Source: Parasulfuritortus cantonensis (lineage in GTDB: Bacteria; Pseudomonadota; Gammaproteobacteria; Burkholderiales; Thiobacillaceae). Taken from it: 45,790 nt of DNA. The stretch covers positions 1 through 45,790 of the forward strand of contig NZ_SJZB01000008.1 of assembly GCF_004337445.1 (NCBI RefSeq), given 5' to 3'. The notes beneath the pieces are model-generated. The model had not been told where the DNA came from and made no database searches. It saw only the letters and a program-made list of their open reading frames with translations. Numbering within the stretch: the stretch's first letter is position 1; the number at the start of each line of letters is the position of its first letter. The position numbers and the translations under genes are program-made. Below are positions 26,708 through 35,854 of this stretch, piece by piece.

Positions 26708-28627
26708 TCAGCCATAGGCCACGAAGCCGCCCGCCGGCACCAGGATGCGCGCCGCGCGGCCGTTGCAGGCGATGATGTCGGCGGCGCTGCCGATCTGCTC
26801 GGGATCGCTGGAATACAGGCAGGTCAGGGTACCCGGCTCGGCGTGCAGGGCGGCGTCGATGGTCACCCAGGCGGCGTGGTCGTATTCCGTGTCGGTGTTG
26901 ATGGCGAGCAGGAGCTCGCGGTCCGCGAACAGGCGCGACCAGGGCACCATGCCGCGGATGCGGCCGTCGCGCAGGTGGGGCAGGCGGAATTCGCCCGGTT
27001 CCAGGTCGTCGCAAAGTTCGCGCAGGTACTGGCGGCCCCGGCTCAGGGCCAGGTGCTGGCGGCGCAACGCGACGACGTCGGCGACGAAGCGGTAGATCTC
27101 GTGCTCCTCGTCGAAGAAGTGGCGGTCGCAGCTCTGCAGGGAACCGAAGGCGCCGCCGAACATGCATTCGCGCAGGTAGCGGTCGTTGTCGCCGGCACCG
27201 TCGAAGCCCTGCTCGGTGCCGTAGTACAGGCACGGGATGCCCATCGAACAGAGGTTGAGGCCGAGCACGGCCTTAAGGTGCTCGTAGCCGTCGTTGCCCT
27301 TGTCGCCGCAGAAGCGACCCTTGGCATTGCCCTTGCGGACCTGGTCGTGGTCGTCGAACAGGGTCACCACGTGTTTGCCGAACCAGGTATGCGACGACTT
27401 GTTGACCAGGGCGGAGTTGCGGAACAGGTCGAAATAGTCGGTCGGCTCGCGCCAGCCCTTGGCCAGGTATTCCATGCGGTCCGGGATGTCGTCGATGCCC
27501 AGGGCCGCGTCCAGGCCGGTCAGCTCCAGGGTGTTGTAGGCATTGGCGCGGCCGCCGGTGATCTCGCCGACCAGGAAGAAGTTCTCCTTGCCCAGGCTCT
27601 GGGCGAATTCCTTGATCACCGACACGAAATAGCGCGTCGCGCCCGGCTCCATGTGCTTGACCGTGTCGATGCGGAAGCCGTCGACGTCGGCCAGGGCGAT
27701 CCAGAACTTGTACACCTCGCACAGCGCCACCAGCGCCGGACTGGTCACGAAGGCATCCGGGATGCGCCGGCCCTCGGCGTCGCGGACATGGTCGCCGTGG
27801 TGGATGTCCTTGAGGGTGCAGAAGTCGCCCTCGTAGTATTCCGGGTCGTAGTCCCAGTTGACGATGCGGCCCATGGTGGTGAAGGTCGCGGCGTCCTGCA
27901 GCTCGGCCGGCCAGACGGCGTCGTTCGGCCAGGCGTACGGATGGCTGGCCGGGTCGACCGCAGCGAACGGGATGTTGGCCTCGCCATAGGCGTTGCGCCA
28001 GCCGGCCACCGGGTAGCGGGCGCCGTCCCAGCGCGGGTCCATGCCGCCGTCGTCGGCCGGATAGCGGTTGCCGTCGAAGCAGTAGCCGAAGACGTCGCCG
28101 GCGTGGTTCAGGATGATGTCCAGGATGACCCGGATGCCGTGCCGGTGCGCGCCGTCGACCAGGTCGACGAGGTCCTGGCGGGTACCGAAATGGGGATCGA
28201 CGTCGAGGTAGTTCTGGATGCCGTAGCCGTGGTAGGAGTGGGGGTCGGCCGCCACCTGCTTGAACACCGGGCTGATCCAGAGGGCGCTGACGCCAAGCCG
28301 CTTCAGGTAGCCGAGCTTGCTGGCCAGGCCCTTGAGGTTGCCGCCCAGCCACTCGGCGCCGGACGCCGCCCAGGCGCCGCGGTCCGCGGTGTAGGCATCG
28401 TCCATGAAGCGGAACGGCGGCGTGCGGCCGTCGGCGACGGTGCCGCCGGCGTTGTCCCGATAGCCCTGCTCGTTGCCGTCGGAAAAGCGGTCGAGCATCA
28501 GGAAGTAGAGGACCTGGTCCTCCCAGGCGGCCGGGGACGGGTGGTAGGCCGGGCGCCGCAGGGCGGTCCAGTCGATGTCGTCCAGGCGGCGTTCCAGCCG
28601 GTCGTGGCTGCTGGCGTCGAAGTTCAC
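26708..28627 (-). CDS. GH13 alpha-amylase-family glycosidase
   Basis: A 639-residue enzyme with no signal peptide, so probably cytoplasmic. The TIM-barrel regions are ordered: YFLMLDRFSDGN (41-52), DIILNHAGDVF (170-180), ADVDGFRIDTVKH with nucleophile Asp321, FFLVGEITGG with acid Glu355, and FDDHDQVRKG with the third acidic residue Asp428. A C-terminal beta domain follows. The exact specificity (alpha-amylase, maltogenic or glucan-modifying) cannot be told from sequence; with glgP in the window, alpha-glucan turnover is likely. The start is a GTG with AGGAGGTG just upstream, the best ribosome site in this part of the window. Confidence 0.93.
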   Translation of the reverse strand: MNFDASSHDRLERRLDDIDWTALRRPAYHPSPAAWEDQVLYFLMLDRFSDGNEQGYRDNAGGTVADGRTPPFRFMDDAYTADRGAWAASGAEWLGGNLKGLASKLGYLKRLGVSALWISPVFKQVAADPHSYHGYGIQNYLDVDPHFGTRQDLVDLVDGAHRHGIRVILDIILNHAGDVFGYCFDGNRYPADDGGMDPRWDGARYPVAGWRNAYGEANIPFAAVDPASHPYAWPNDAVWPAELQDAATFTTMGRIVNWDYDPEYYEGDFCTLKDIHHGDHVRDAEGRRIPDAFVTSPALVALCEVYKFWIALADVDGFRIDTVKHMEPGATRYFVSVIKEFAQSLGKENFFLVGEITGGRANAYNTLELTGLDAALGIDDIPDRMEYLAKGWREPTDYFDLFRNSALVNKSSHTWFGKHVVTLFDDHDQVRKGNAKGRFCGDKGNDGYEHLKAVLGLNLCSMGIPCLYYGTEQGFDGAGDNDRYLRECMFGGAFGSLQSCDRHFFDEEHEIYRFVADVVALRRQHLALSRGRQYLRELCDDLEPGEFRLPHLRDGRIRGMVPWSRLFADRELLLAINTDTEYDHAAWVTIDAALHAEPGTLTCLYSSDPEQIGSAADIIACNGRAARILVPAGGFVAYG

Positions 28628-28773
28628 GGGAGCACCTCCTGCGCAAGTCCGGGACAGAATGCACCGGTTTCTTGACAGTTTAGATCAAGCTTTGCGGATG
28701 TCCCGGTCGGATTGTCGATGCGCGGGCCGCGCCCGGGCCGGAGCCCGGTACGCCGAGGCGTGCGGGGTGCGGG

Positions 28774-29199
28774 TCAGACGGCGCTGTTGCCGGCCTTCAG
28801 CGTGGTCGGCTGCTCGGGACGCCGGTACACGGTGCCGGTGAACAGGGCGACCGCTTCGGCGCCGTTGCGGATCTCGATCTGGTAGACGCCGGTGCGCCGG
28901 GTCAGGCTGATCTCGGTCGCCACCGCCTCCAGGCGGTCGCCGGCGCGGGTGCCCTTGAAGTATTCGATGTGCGCGGACAGGGCCACGGCCAGGGCGCCGT
29001 GCGAGTTGGAGGCGAGCGCGAAGGCCGAATCGGCCAGCGAGAACAGGAAGCCGCCGTGGGCGGAGCCGAAGCTGTTCAGGTGCTCCGGGCGCAACTCGCC
29101 CCACACCCGGGCCCGGCCCGGTGCCGGCACCTCGGCCTGGAAGCCCAGGTGGCGCATGTAGGGGTCGAGTTCGAATTCGAATGGCACGGTCTCGGTCAT
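28774..29199 (-). CDS. paaI: PaaI-type hotdog-fold acyl-CoA thioesterase
   Basis: A 141-residue hotdog protein. The PaaI signature HLNSFGSAHGGFLFSLADSA (residues 40-59) is complete, including the catalytic-region Asn, His-Gly-Gly and Asp. PaaI enzymes hydrolyse phenylacetyl-CoA and related thioesters and so rescue CoA from dead-end products. It is the last gene of the aryl-acid operon, 7 bp after a phenylacetate-CoA ligase gene, consistent with that role. Confidence 0.92.
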   Translation of the reverse strand: MTETVPFEFELDPYMRHLGFQAEVPAPGRARVWGELRPEHLNSFGSAHGGFLFSLADSAFALASNSHGALAVALSAHIEYFKGTRAGDRLEAVATEISLTRRTGVYQIEIRNGAEAVALFTGTVYRRPEQPTTLKAGNSAV

Positions 29200-29206
29200 G
29201 GCCTTC

Positions 29207-30529
29207 TCAGTCGCTCAGGCGGCGTTTGTCGTTGACGCGCTTGGCCTTGCCGGCGAAGCGTTCCAGGGTGCGCGGCGCGGCCAGCTCGACGGCGGCGCGG
29301 ATGCCGGTCACCGTGAGCACCTCGCGGCCGATCCGCTCGCGCAGCTTCTGCATCTGGTCCATGCGGTCGGACATCAACTCGGGCAGGACCTCGACCCGGA
29401 TGGTCAGTTCGTCGCGGATGTCCGGCCGGTCGACCTCGATCAGGTAGTGCGGCGTGGTGCCCTCGACGCGCAGCAGGGCCTCCTCGATCTGCGACGGGTA
29501 GACGTTGACGCCGCGGATGATGAGCATGTCGTCCGTGCGCCCGGTCACCCGGCTCATGCGCGCCGTGGTGCGGCCGCAGGCGCAGGGTTCGCGCCAGATG
29601 CGGGCGATGTCGCGGGTACGGTAGCGCAGGAGCGGCATGGCCTCCTTGGTCAGGGCGGTGACGACCAGCTCGCCCGGCTCGCCCTCGGGCACCGGTTCCA
29701 GGCTGTCCGGGTCCAGGCACTCGACCAGGAAATGGTCCTCCTGCAGGTGCATGCCGGCGCGCGCGGCGCACTCGCCCGAGACGCCCGGGCCGATCACTTC
29801 CGAGAGGCCGTAGTTGTTGAAGGCCAGGATGTCCAGCTCGGCCTCGATCTGGGCGCGCATCGCCTCGGTCCACGGCTCGCCGCCGAAATGGGCGAACTTG
29901 AGCGGCAGGGTACGCGGGTCGATGCCCAGCTCGCGCGCCGTCTCGGCGATGGTGAGGGCATAGCTGGGGGTGCAGATGAGCACCTCGCTGCCGAGGTCCT
30001 GCATCAGCTCGATCTGGCGCCGGGTGTTGCCGGAGGCGGCCGGCACCACGGTGGCGCCGACCCGCTCGATGCCGTAGTGGAGGCCGAAGCCGCCGGTGAA
30101 CAGGCCGTAGCCGAAGGCCACCTGGGCGGTGTGCTCGGGACGCAGGCCGCCGGCGACCAGGAAGCGCGCGCACAGGTTGGCCCAGAGCTGCAGGTCGGCC
30201 GGGCTGTAGGCGACGAAGGTCGGCCGCCCGGTGGTGCCGGAGGAACCGTGGATGCGCGCCAGCTTGTCGCGTGGCACGGTCAGGAAACCGAGCGGGGCGT
30301 GCCGGCGCAGGTCCTCCTTGGTGGTGAAGGGCAGCCGGCGCACGTCGTCCAGGCCGTGGAGGCTCTTCGCCGAGACGCCGCGCAGGGCGAAGGCGTCGCG
30401 GTAGAACGGCACCTGGGCGACGCGCTCGACCACCGCGCGCAGGCGCTCCAGCTGCAGCGCCGCCAGGTCGGCGCGCGGCAGGCATTCCTCGCGGTCGAGG
30501 ATGCGGTTTTCGGTCACGAATCGGCTCAC
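29207..30529 (-). CDS. paaK: Phenylacetate-CoA ligase (second copy in operon)
   Basis: A 440-residue adenylate-forming enzyme of the PaaK family. It activates phenylacetate or another aryl acid to the CoA thioester with ATP. Motifs are SSGTTGRPTFVAYS (ATP loop), NYGLSEVIGPGVSGEC, YRTRDIARI and IRGVNVYPSQIEEALLRVEG. It differs clearly from the upstream copy at 30985, sharing the motifs but diverging at the N-terminus and in substrate-pocket regions, so the two probably prefer different acids. It starts 15 bp after the ACT gene and ends 7 bp before the thioesterase. Confidence 0.94.
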   Translation of the reverse strand: MSRFVTENRILDREECLPRADLAALQLERLRAVVERVAQVPFYRDAFALRGVSAKSLHGLDDVRRLPFTTKEDLRRHAPLGFLTVPRDKLARIHGSSGTTGRPTFVAYSPADLQLWANLCARFLVAGGLRPEHTAQVAFGYGLFTGGFGLHYGIERVGATVVPAASGNTRRQIELMQDLGSEVLICTPSYALTIAETARELGIDPRTLPLKFAHFGGEPWTEAMRAQIEAELDILAFNNYGLSEVIGPGVSGECAARAGMHLQEDHFLVECLDPDSLEPVPEGEPGELVVTALTKEAMPLLRYRTRDIARIWREPCACGRTTARMSRVTGRTDDMLIIRGVNVYPSQIEEALLRVEGTTPHYLIEVDRPDIRDELTIRVEVLPELMSDRMDQMQKLRERIGREVLTVTGIRAAVELAAPRTLERFAGKAKRVNDKRRLSD

Positions 30530-30544
30530 GCGGCCCCCGCCGGC

Positions 30545-30970
30545 TCAGAACAGCTCGTTGTCGGCGACCACGGCGAGCTTGACGCGCGCCAGAGTGGCGA
30601 TGGCGGCGTCCGGGTCCTCGAAGCGGAAGATCAGCACGGCGCGGCCGTTGCGGCGCAGGCAGAAGGCGTACATGTATTCGATGTTGACGCCCTCGGCGGC
30701 GAGCAGGTCGAGCATGCCGACCAGGCCGCCCGGCTCGTCCGGCACGTCGACCGCGACGACGTCGCTGACGTTGACCACCCAGCCGTCGCGTTCGAGCACG
30801 TTCTTGGCCGCCTGCCAGTCCTTCAGGACCAGGCGCAGGATGCCGAACTGCTCGGTGTCGGCCAGCGAGATGCTGACCAGGTTGATGCGGGCGTCGGCCA
30901 GGAGCCTGAGCGGCTCGGCCAGGCTGCCGGGGCGGTTTTCCAGGAATACGGATAGCTGCGGTAACTTCAT
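30545..30970 (-). CDS. Tandem ACT-domain protein
   Basis: A 141-residue protein made of two ACT domains: residues 4-70 (QLSVFLENRPGSLAEPLRLL) and 71-141 (VVAVDVPDEPGGLVGMLDLL). ACT domains commonly bind amino acids. Stand-alone tandem ACT proteins are often encoded next to PaaK-type ligases and indolepyruvate oxidoreductases, so it may sense an aromatic amino acid or related ligand; this is inference. It lies between the two ligase genes with 14-15 bp gaps. Confidence 0.9.
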   Translation of the reverse strand: MKLPQLSVFLENRPGSLAEPLRLLADARINLVSISLADTEQFGILRLVLKDWQAAKNVLERDGWVVNVSDVVAVDVPDEPGGLVGMLDLLAAEGVNIEYMYAFCLRRNGRAVLIFRFEDPDAAIATLARVKLAVVADNELF

Positions 30971-30984
30971 GGTCTGTGCTCTCC

Positions 30985-32319
30985 TTAGTCGTTGCGGCGG
31001 TCGACGACGCGCTTGGCCTTGCCCTCGCTGCGCGGAATGGTGTGGGGACCGACCAGGCGCAGGCCGACCCGGATGCCCAGGATGTGCTCGATGGCGTGCG
31101 CCAGACGCGCACGCACCACTTCCATGGCGCGCACCTTGTCGCTGAACACGTCCGGGGTGACTTCCACCTCGACCGACATCTGGTCGAGGCCGTGGTCGCG
31201 CGACAGGATGATCTGGTAGTGCGGCAGGGTGCCCTCGACCGAGAACAGGGCCGCCTCCACCTGGGACGGGAAGACGTTGACGCCGCGGATGATGAACATG
31301 TCGTCCGAACGCCGGCTGATGCGCCGGATGCGGCGCACCGTGCGGCCGCAGCCGCAGCGCTCGGGCAGGATGGTGGTGATGTCGCGGGTGCGGTAGCGGA
31401 TCATCGGCATCGCCTTCTTGGACAGCGTGGTCAGGACCAGTTCGCCCTCCTCGCCGTCGGGCAGCGGTTCGCCGGTCACGGGGTCGATGATCTCGGGCAG
31501 GAAGTGGTCCTCGAACACGTGCAGGCCCTCGTGCTGCTGGCACTCGCCGGCGACGCCGGGACCGATGATCTCGGACAGGCCGTAGATGTCGAAGGCCTGG
31601 ATGCCGGTGTCGGCGAGCATGCGCGCGCGCAGGGCGTCCGACCAGGGCTCGGCGCCGAACACGCCGATGCGCAGCGGCAGGTCCTTGAGGTCGACGCCCA
31701 TGTCCATGGCCTTCTCGGCCAGGTGCATGAAATAGCTCGGCGTGGCGCAGATGGCGGTGACGCCGAAGTCGCGCAGGACCATGATCTGGCGGTCGGTGTT
31801 GCCGCCCGAGATCGGCACCACGGCGGCGCCCAGGGCCTCGACCCCGTAGTGGGCGCCCAGGCCGCCGGTGAACAGGCCGTAGCCGAAGGCGTTCTGGACG
31901 ATGTCGCCGCGGTGCAGGCCGGCCGCCGCGAAGGTGCGCGCCATGACCTCGGACCAGACGTCCAGGTCCTCGCGCGTGTAGGCCACGACGATGGGCTTGC
32001 CGGTCGTGCCGGAGGAGGCGTGCAGGCGCACCACGTCGTGCATGGGGCTGGCGAACAGGCCGAACGGGTAGGTGTCGCGCAGGTCGCTCTTCAGGGTGAA
32101 GGGCAGCTTGGCGACGTCGGCCAGGGTGGCGATGGAATCGGGCGTCAGGTCCCGTTCCTCGAGGCGGCTGCGGAACAGCGGCACATTGTCGTAGGCGCGC
32201 TTGACCACCGCCTTCAGGCGGCGCAGCTGGATCTCGCGCAGTTGCGCCTCGGGCAGGTAGTCGGGCGCGCTCACCGGGTTGAAGCCGCCGGCGGCGTCGT
32301 TCCAGAGTTCGTGTTGCAT
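30985..32319 (-). CDS. paaK: Phenylacetate-CoA ligase (first copy in operon)
   Basis: A 444-residue PaaK-family ligase. It has ASSGTTGKPIVVAYTRED (ATP loop), YGLSEIIGPGVAGEC, YRTRDITTI and IRGVNVFPSQVEAALFSVEG. It activates an aryl acid such as phenylacetate or indoleacetate to its CoA ester in the cytoplasm. It follows iorB by 20 bp and precedes the ACT gene by 14 bp. The C-terminal end (RSEGKAKRVVDRR) is the usual PaaK ending with the catalytic-domain lysine. Confidence 0.95.
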   Translation of the reverse strand: MQHELWNDAAGGFNPVSAPDYLPEAQLREIQLRRLKAVVKRAYDNVPLFRSRLEERDLTPDSIATLADVAKLPFTLKSDLRDTYPFGLFASPMHDVVRLHASSGTTGKPIVVAYTREDLDVWSEVMARTFAAAGLHRGDIVQNAFGYGLFTGGLGAHYGVEALGAAVVPISGGNTDRQIMVLRDFGVTAICATPSYFMHLAEKAMDMGVDLKDLPLRIGVFGAEPWSDALRARMLADTGIQAFDIYGLSEIIGPGVAGECQQHEGLHVFEDHFLPEIIDPVTGEPLPDGEEGELVLTTLSKKAMPMIRYRTRDITTILPERCGCGRTVRRIRRISRRSDDMFIIRGVNVFPSQVEAALFSVEGTLPHYQIILSRDHGLDQMSVEVEVTPDVFSDKVRAMEVVRARLAHAIEHILGIRVGLRLVGPHTIPRSEGKAKRVVDRRND

Positions 32320-32339
32320 GATGGAATCCGGGTCAGGGG

Positions 32340-32834
32340 TCAGGACAGGTTGAAACGTGCCCGCGCGGACTTGCGCCCGAGCGCGAAGGCCTCGTCGTTG
32401 AGGCGGTGCAGCTTGGCGGCCAGGCGGGCGTGGATGGCGTCCAGCCAGGTCGCCTCGGGGATGTCCAGGAAGGCCGAGAGCGCGCCCAGCATGGCGACGT
32501 TGAAGCTCTTCTTGTTCTTCAGGCCGTCGGGCGGGATGACGTCGGGCGGGATGAGGATGCCGTCCGGGCGCAGCACCGGCTGGTTCGGCTCGACCTGGGT
32601 CGCTTCCAGGACCACCAGGTAGTCCGCCTCGCCCACGGGCACCATGGGGCTCAGCACGGTGGGGCCGTAGCGCACGTCGCTGGACACCGAACCGCCGCGC
32701 TGGCTCATGCCGTGCAGTTCGCTCTTCTTGACGTCGAAGCCGGCCCGGGCCACGGCATCGGCAAGGATGTCGGAGGCGGTCAGGACGCCCTGGCCGCCGA
32801 GGCCGCCGAATACGATGTTGGTCACTTTCGCCAT
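32340..32834 (-). CDS. iorB: Indolepyruvate oxidoreductase subunit beta
   Basis: A 164-residue subunit of the 2-oxoacid:acceptor oxidoreductase gamma family. FGGLGGQGVLTASDILADA (residues 9-27) and SELHGMSQRGGSVSSDVRYG (38-57) are diagnostic. With IorA it converts indolepyruvate or phenylpyruvate plus CoA to the arylacetyl-CoA and CO2, or runs in reverse. I choose the start giving MAKVTNIVFGG (32834) rather than a longer frame. It begins 10 bp after iorA. Confidence 0.94.
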   Translation of the reverse strand: MAKVTNIVFGGLGGQGVLTASDILADAVARAGFDVKKSELHGMSQRGGSVSSDVRYGPTVLSPMVPVGEADYLVVLEATQVEPNQPVLRPDGILIPPDVIPPDGLKNKKSFNVAMLGALSAFLDIPEATWLDAIHARLAAKLHRLNDEAFALGRKSARARFNLS

Positions 32835-32844
32835 GGTCGCCCCC

Positions 32845-34470
32845 TCACTCCGCCGGCATGGCGGCACAGGCCTGGTTCATCTTCTCCAAGGCCGCCTTGT
32901 CGTAGAAGCGTATCTTCGGCGCCGCCAGCACGCAGGGCTGGCGCAGCACCACCAGGGCGGTCTCCGGCTTGGCGAGCAGATCGTTGAGCAGGGCGGGCAG
33001 CTGCTCGCCCTCGCCGACGATCTCCAGGCTGACCACGTTCTGGATGCCCATGGCCCGGCCGAGGGCGACGAAGTCGACCTTGCCGGTCGGCTCGTGGTTG
33101 AGCGTGCGGCCGGTGCTCGGGTTCTCCTGCTGGCCGGTCATGGCGGTCGTGCTGTTGTCCAGGATCAGGACCACGTGGCCGGTTTCCGGCGGGTTGTAGA
33201 CCATCTCGGCCAGGCCGGTGATGCCGGAGTGCACGAAGGTCGAGTCGCCGATCACGCTGACCACCCGGCGCGCCTGTTCGGCCGGCAGGGTGTGCCGGAG
33301 GCCGAGGCCGACGCCGATGCTGGCGCCCATGCAGACGCAGGTGTCCATGGCCGAAAAGGGCGGCAGCACGCCCAGGGTGTAGCAGCCGATGTCGCCGGCG
33401 ACGATGCAGTCCATGTCGCGCAGGACCTCGAAGACGTCGCGGTGCGAACAGCCCGGGCACAGCTCGGGCGGCTTGCCGCGCGGCGGCACCGGCTCGGGCG
33501 TCGTGTCGCCGGCCAGGATGCGGCGCACGCGCGGCACGGTCAGCTCGCCGAAGCGGTACATCTCGGGCTTGCCCTCGGCGGCGATGCCGGCGGCGCGCAG
33601 GGCCTCCAGCATGACCGGGTCGCCCTCCTCCACCACCAGCAGGCTGGCGACCCCGGCGGCGAAGCGGCGGATCGCCTCGATGGGCAGCGGGTAGGTCATG
33701 CCGACGACCATGTGGCTGGCCTCGGGCGCCGCTTCCATGGCGTGCATGGCGGCGATGCCGCTGCTGACGATGCCCAGCTCGGGGCTGCCGGGGACGCGGC
33801 GGTTGGGCCCCTCGGCCTCGTTCCAGGCGGCGATCTCGGCCAGCTTGGCGCGCAGGCGCAGGTGCGCCGGCTTGGCGTAGGCCGGGATCATCACCCGCGC
33901 CGGCACGTCGCGCCGGAAGCCCGGCTCGGCCGGGCGGGCGGCGTCGGCGCGCGCCACCACCAGGGTCTTGGAATGGCACACCCGGGTGGTCAGGCGCAGG
34001 ATGACCGGGATCTTCCAGCGCTCGGAGATCTCGAACGCCAGCAGGGTGTAGTCGTAGGCCTCCTGGGAATCGCACGGTTCCAGCATGGGCGCCGCGGCGG
34101 CCCGGGCGTAGTGGCGGTTGTCCTGCTCGTTCTGGCTCGACGCCATGCCGGGGTCGTCGGCCGAGACGACCACCAGGCCGCCGTCGACGTCGGTGTAGGT
34201 GGCGGTGAAGAGCGGGTCGGCGGCGACGTTGAGGCCGACGTGCTTCATGGTCACCAGGGCGCGGCCGCCGGCGAAGGCGACCCCGATGCCGACCTCGAGG
34301 GCGACCTTCTCGTTGGGCGACCATTGCGCCCGGCCGCCGAGCTGGTCGAAGGCCTCGAGGATTTCCGTGGAGGGGGTGCCGGGATACCCGGTACCGAGGA
34401 GGACGCCGGCATGGAGCGCGGCCAGGGCGACGGCTTCGTCGCCGTTGAGGAGTTGCCGTTCTGTGTTCAT
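32845..34470 (-). CDS. iorA: Indolepyruvate oxidoreductase subunit alpha, lacking the ferredoxin domain
   Basis: A 541-residue thiamine-pyrophosphate enzyme. Seen in order: pyrimidine-binding domain (GDEAVALAALHAGVLLGTGY), the CoA-side domain, then the TPP site (LCPGCSHRDVFEVLR, GDIGCYTLG, GDSTFVHSGITGLAEMVYN, ILDNSTTAMTGQQENP). Standard IorA proteins exceed 600 residues and end in a domain with two [4Fe-4S] motifs (CxxCxxCxxxCP). Here the protein stops about 25 residues after RQPCVLAAPKIRFYD with no such cysteines. The electron exit path must therefore differ. It lies 22 bp after the outer-membrane channel gene and leads the enzyme part of the operon. Confidence 0.94.
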   Translation of the reverse strand: MNTERQLLNGDEAVALAALHAGVLLGTGYPGTPSTEILEAFDQLGGRAQWSPNEKVALEVGIGVAFAGGRALVTMKHVGLNVAADPLFTATYTDVDGGLVVVSADDPGMASSQNEQDNRHYARAAAAPMLEPCDSQEAYDYTLLAFEISERWKIPVILRLTTRVCHSKTLVVARADAARPAEPGFRRDVPARVMIPAYAKPAHLRLRAKLAEIAAWNEAEGPNRRVPGSPELGIVSSGIAAMHAMEAAPEASHMVVGMTYPLPIEAIRRFAAGVASLLVVEEGDPVMLEALRAAGIAAEGKPEMYRFGELTVPRVRRILAGDTTPEPVPPRGKPPELCPGCSHRDVFEVLRDMDCIVAGDIGCYTLGVLPPFSAMDTCVCMGASIGVGLGLRHTLPAEQARRVVSVIGDSTFVHSGITGLAEMVYNPPETGHVVLILDNSTTAMTGQQENPSTGRTLNHEPTGKVDFVALGRAMGIQNVVSLEIVGEGEQLPALLNDLLAKPETALVVLRQPCVLAAPKIRFYDKAALEKMNQACAAMPAE

Positions 34471-34492
34471 GACAAGGGGATGGGACAGTAAA

Positions 34493-35854
34493 TTACCAAC
34501 TTAGGACGAGTTCCGCGCGCAGGAAATAGGCGTTGTCGCCCTTGGGCGGGGTGTAATAGCCGCCCGGGATGAAATATTCCGCCACCAGGTGCCCGGCGAC
34601 GTGCTTGTCGAACTTGCTGCGCAGCCAGGCCGCGAGCAGGTGGCCGCGGAACTTGTCCGAGCAGCTGAAGCCGGTGCTGCCGCACTTGCTGTTCCGGTCC
34701 GCGAACAGGGCATGGTAGTCGAGGCTCAGCTCGGTGGTCGGATGGACCTTGACGGCCCAGCCGAGGTTGAGGCGGTGCAGGTTGGTGGTCTCGCCGGTGC
34801 GCGTCTCGGCGCCGTAGCTGTACGGGCCGTACAGCTCGCTCCACTGCGGCCAGCGGCCCCAGAGAGGGTCGAAGGCCTCGGTCTTGCCGGTGCTGTCGGG
34901 ATCGTCGCCGCTCAGGAACTCGTAGCCGATCTGCACGCGCGCCGCCCGCTCGCCGTCGAGGCGCCGGGTCAGGCGGCCGTTGAAGCCGTAGGCCTGCAGG
35001 TCCTTGCCGTTGCGCCGGCCCCACTCGAACGCCGCCTCGGCGCGTGCCTTCCAGCGCGCCGTCAGGGCGCTCTCGACGCGACCGCCGAGGGCGTTGACGT
35101 GGCCGTCGTCGGACGGGTCCGCCGCCACCGGGATGATGAAGCCGTTGTTCAGGCGCAGGCTGCCGGCGCCGGCCTCGCCGGAGACCGGGCTGTTGTTCTT
35201 GCGGATGAAGAAGGCGTCCAGGTCGGTGTCCGGACCGGCCTTGTGGCGCCAGTAGGCGATCAGGCCGCGCTCGTCCTGCTCGGTCTGGTCCTCGCGCTCG
35301 CCATCCAGGGTCAGGCTGGTCTTGGCGTCCTGGCGCACCAGGACCACGTCGACGGTGTCGGCGGCCTTGGCCCAGGTCGCCCGCGCGGCATCCAGGTAGA
35401 AACTGCGCGAGCCGTCCAGAGGGGTACCGTCGCCGGTCAGCCAACCGTTGCCGAACATGATCTCCTGGCGGCCGATCCGGAAGTTGACCGGCAGGCCGCC
35501 CGGCTTGGCGACGTCGAGATAGAGGTTGTCGAACATCAGGGCGCCGTCGTACCAGGTCTCGTAGTGGGCGCTCTCGCCCGGCCGGTAGTAGTGGCGGCCT
35601 TCCCACATCAGGCGCCCGGTCAGGGCAAGGACGTCGTTGGCCGCGTAGCGGCCCCAGCCGCGCACGCGGTAGCGCTCGAAATGGCGCGAGGCGCTGGCGT
35701 TGTCCTCGTCGAGGGCGTTGGCGTTCTCGATGGCGACCTCGCGCAGGCGCAGGTCGAGGCCGCCGCTCCAGGCCGAGGCGGCCTCGTCGGCGACCGCCGG
35801 GGCGGCGGCCAGGAGAAGGCCGGCGAAGGCCAGGATACGGGCATCAGAGTTCAT
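34493..35854 (-). CDS. Alginate-export-family outer-membrane channel
   Basis: A 453-residue protein with a signal peptide (LAFAGLLLAAAPAVA) and a beta-barrel pattern of alternating strands ending FLRAELVLSW, typical of outer-membrane insertion. It resembles the AlgE-like alginate export family (for example RIGRQEIMFGNGWL). Many members have no link to alginate and act as substrate channels. Given its place between a symporter and aryl-acid enzymes, uptake of an aromatic acid is more likely than polysaccharide export; this is inference. A disulfide may join the two cysteines in KCGSTGFSC. Its start overlaps the small accessory gene by 11 bp. Confidence 0.85.
   Translation of the reverse strand: MNSDARILAFAGLLLAAAPAVADEAASAWSGGLDLRLREVAIENANALDEDNASASRHFERYRVRGWGRYAANDVLALTGRLMWEGRHYYRPGESAHYETWYDGALMFDNLYLDVAKPGGLPVNFRIGRQEIMFGNGWLTGDGTPLDGSRSFYLDAARATWAKAADTVDVVLVRQDAKTSLTLDGEREDQTEQDERGLIAYWRHKAGPDTDLDAFFIRKNNSPVSGEAGAGSLRLNNGFIIPVAADPSDDGHVNALGGRVESALTARWKARAEAAFEWGRRNGKDLQAYGFNGRLTRRLDGERAARVQIGYEFLSGDDPDSTGKTEAFDPLWGRWPQWSELYGPYSYGAETRTGETTNLHRLNLGWAVKVHPTTELSLDYHALFADRNSKCGSTGFSCSDKFRGHLLAAWLRSKFDKHVAGHLVAEYFIPGGYYTPPKGDNAYFLRAELVLSW

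Noticed and set aside
24329..28675. Long + strand open frames opposite the TonB receptor and amylase
   Set aside because: They have Val/Gln/Gly-rich shadow composition and no motifs, while the - strand genes have complete family signatures.
28673..28693. FNR/ANR-like site upstream of the amylase (CTTGA...TCAAG)
   Set aside because: The arms are 9 bases apart and do not fit the TTGAT-N4-ATCAA geometry; probably chance.
34493..35854. Alginate export function
   Set aside because: Only the barrel family matches; no alginate synthesis genes are present and the neighbours concern aryl acids.
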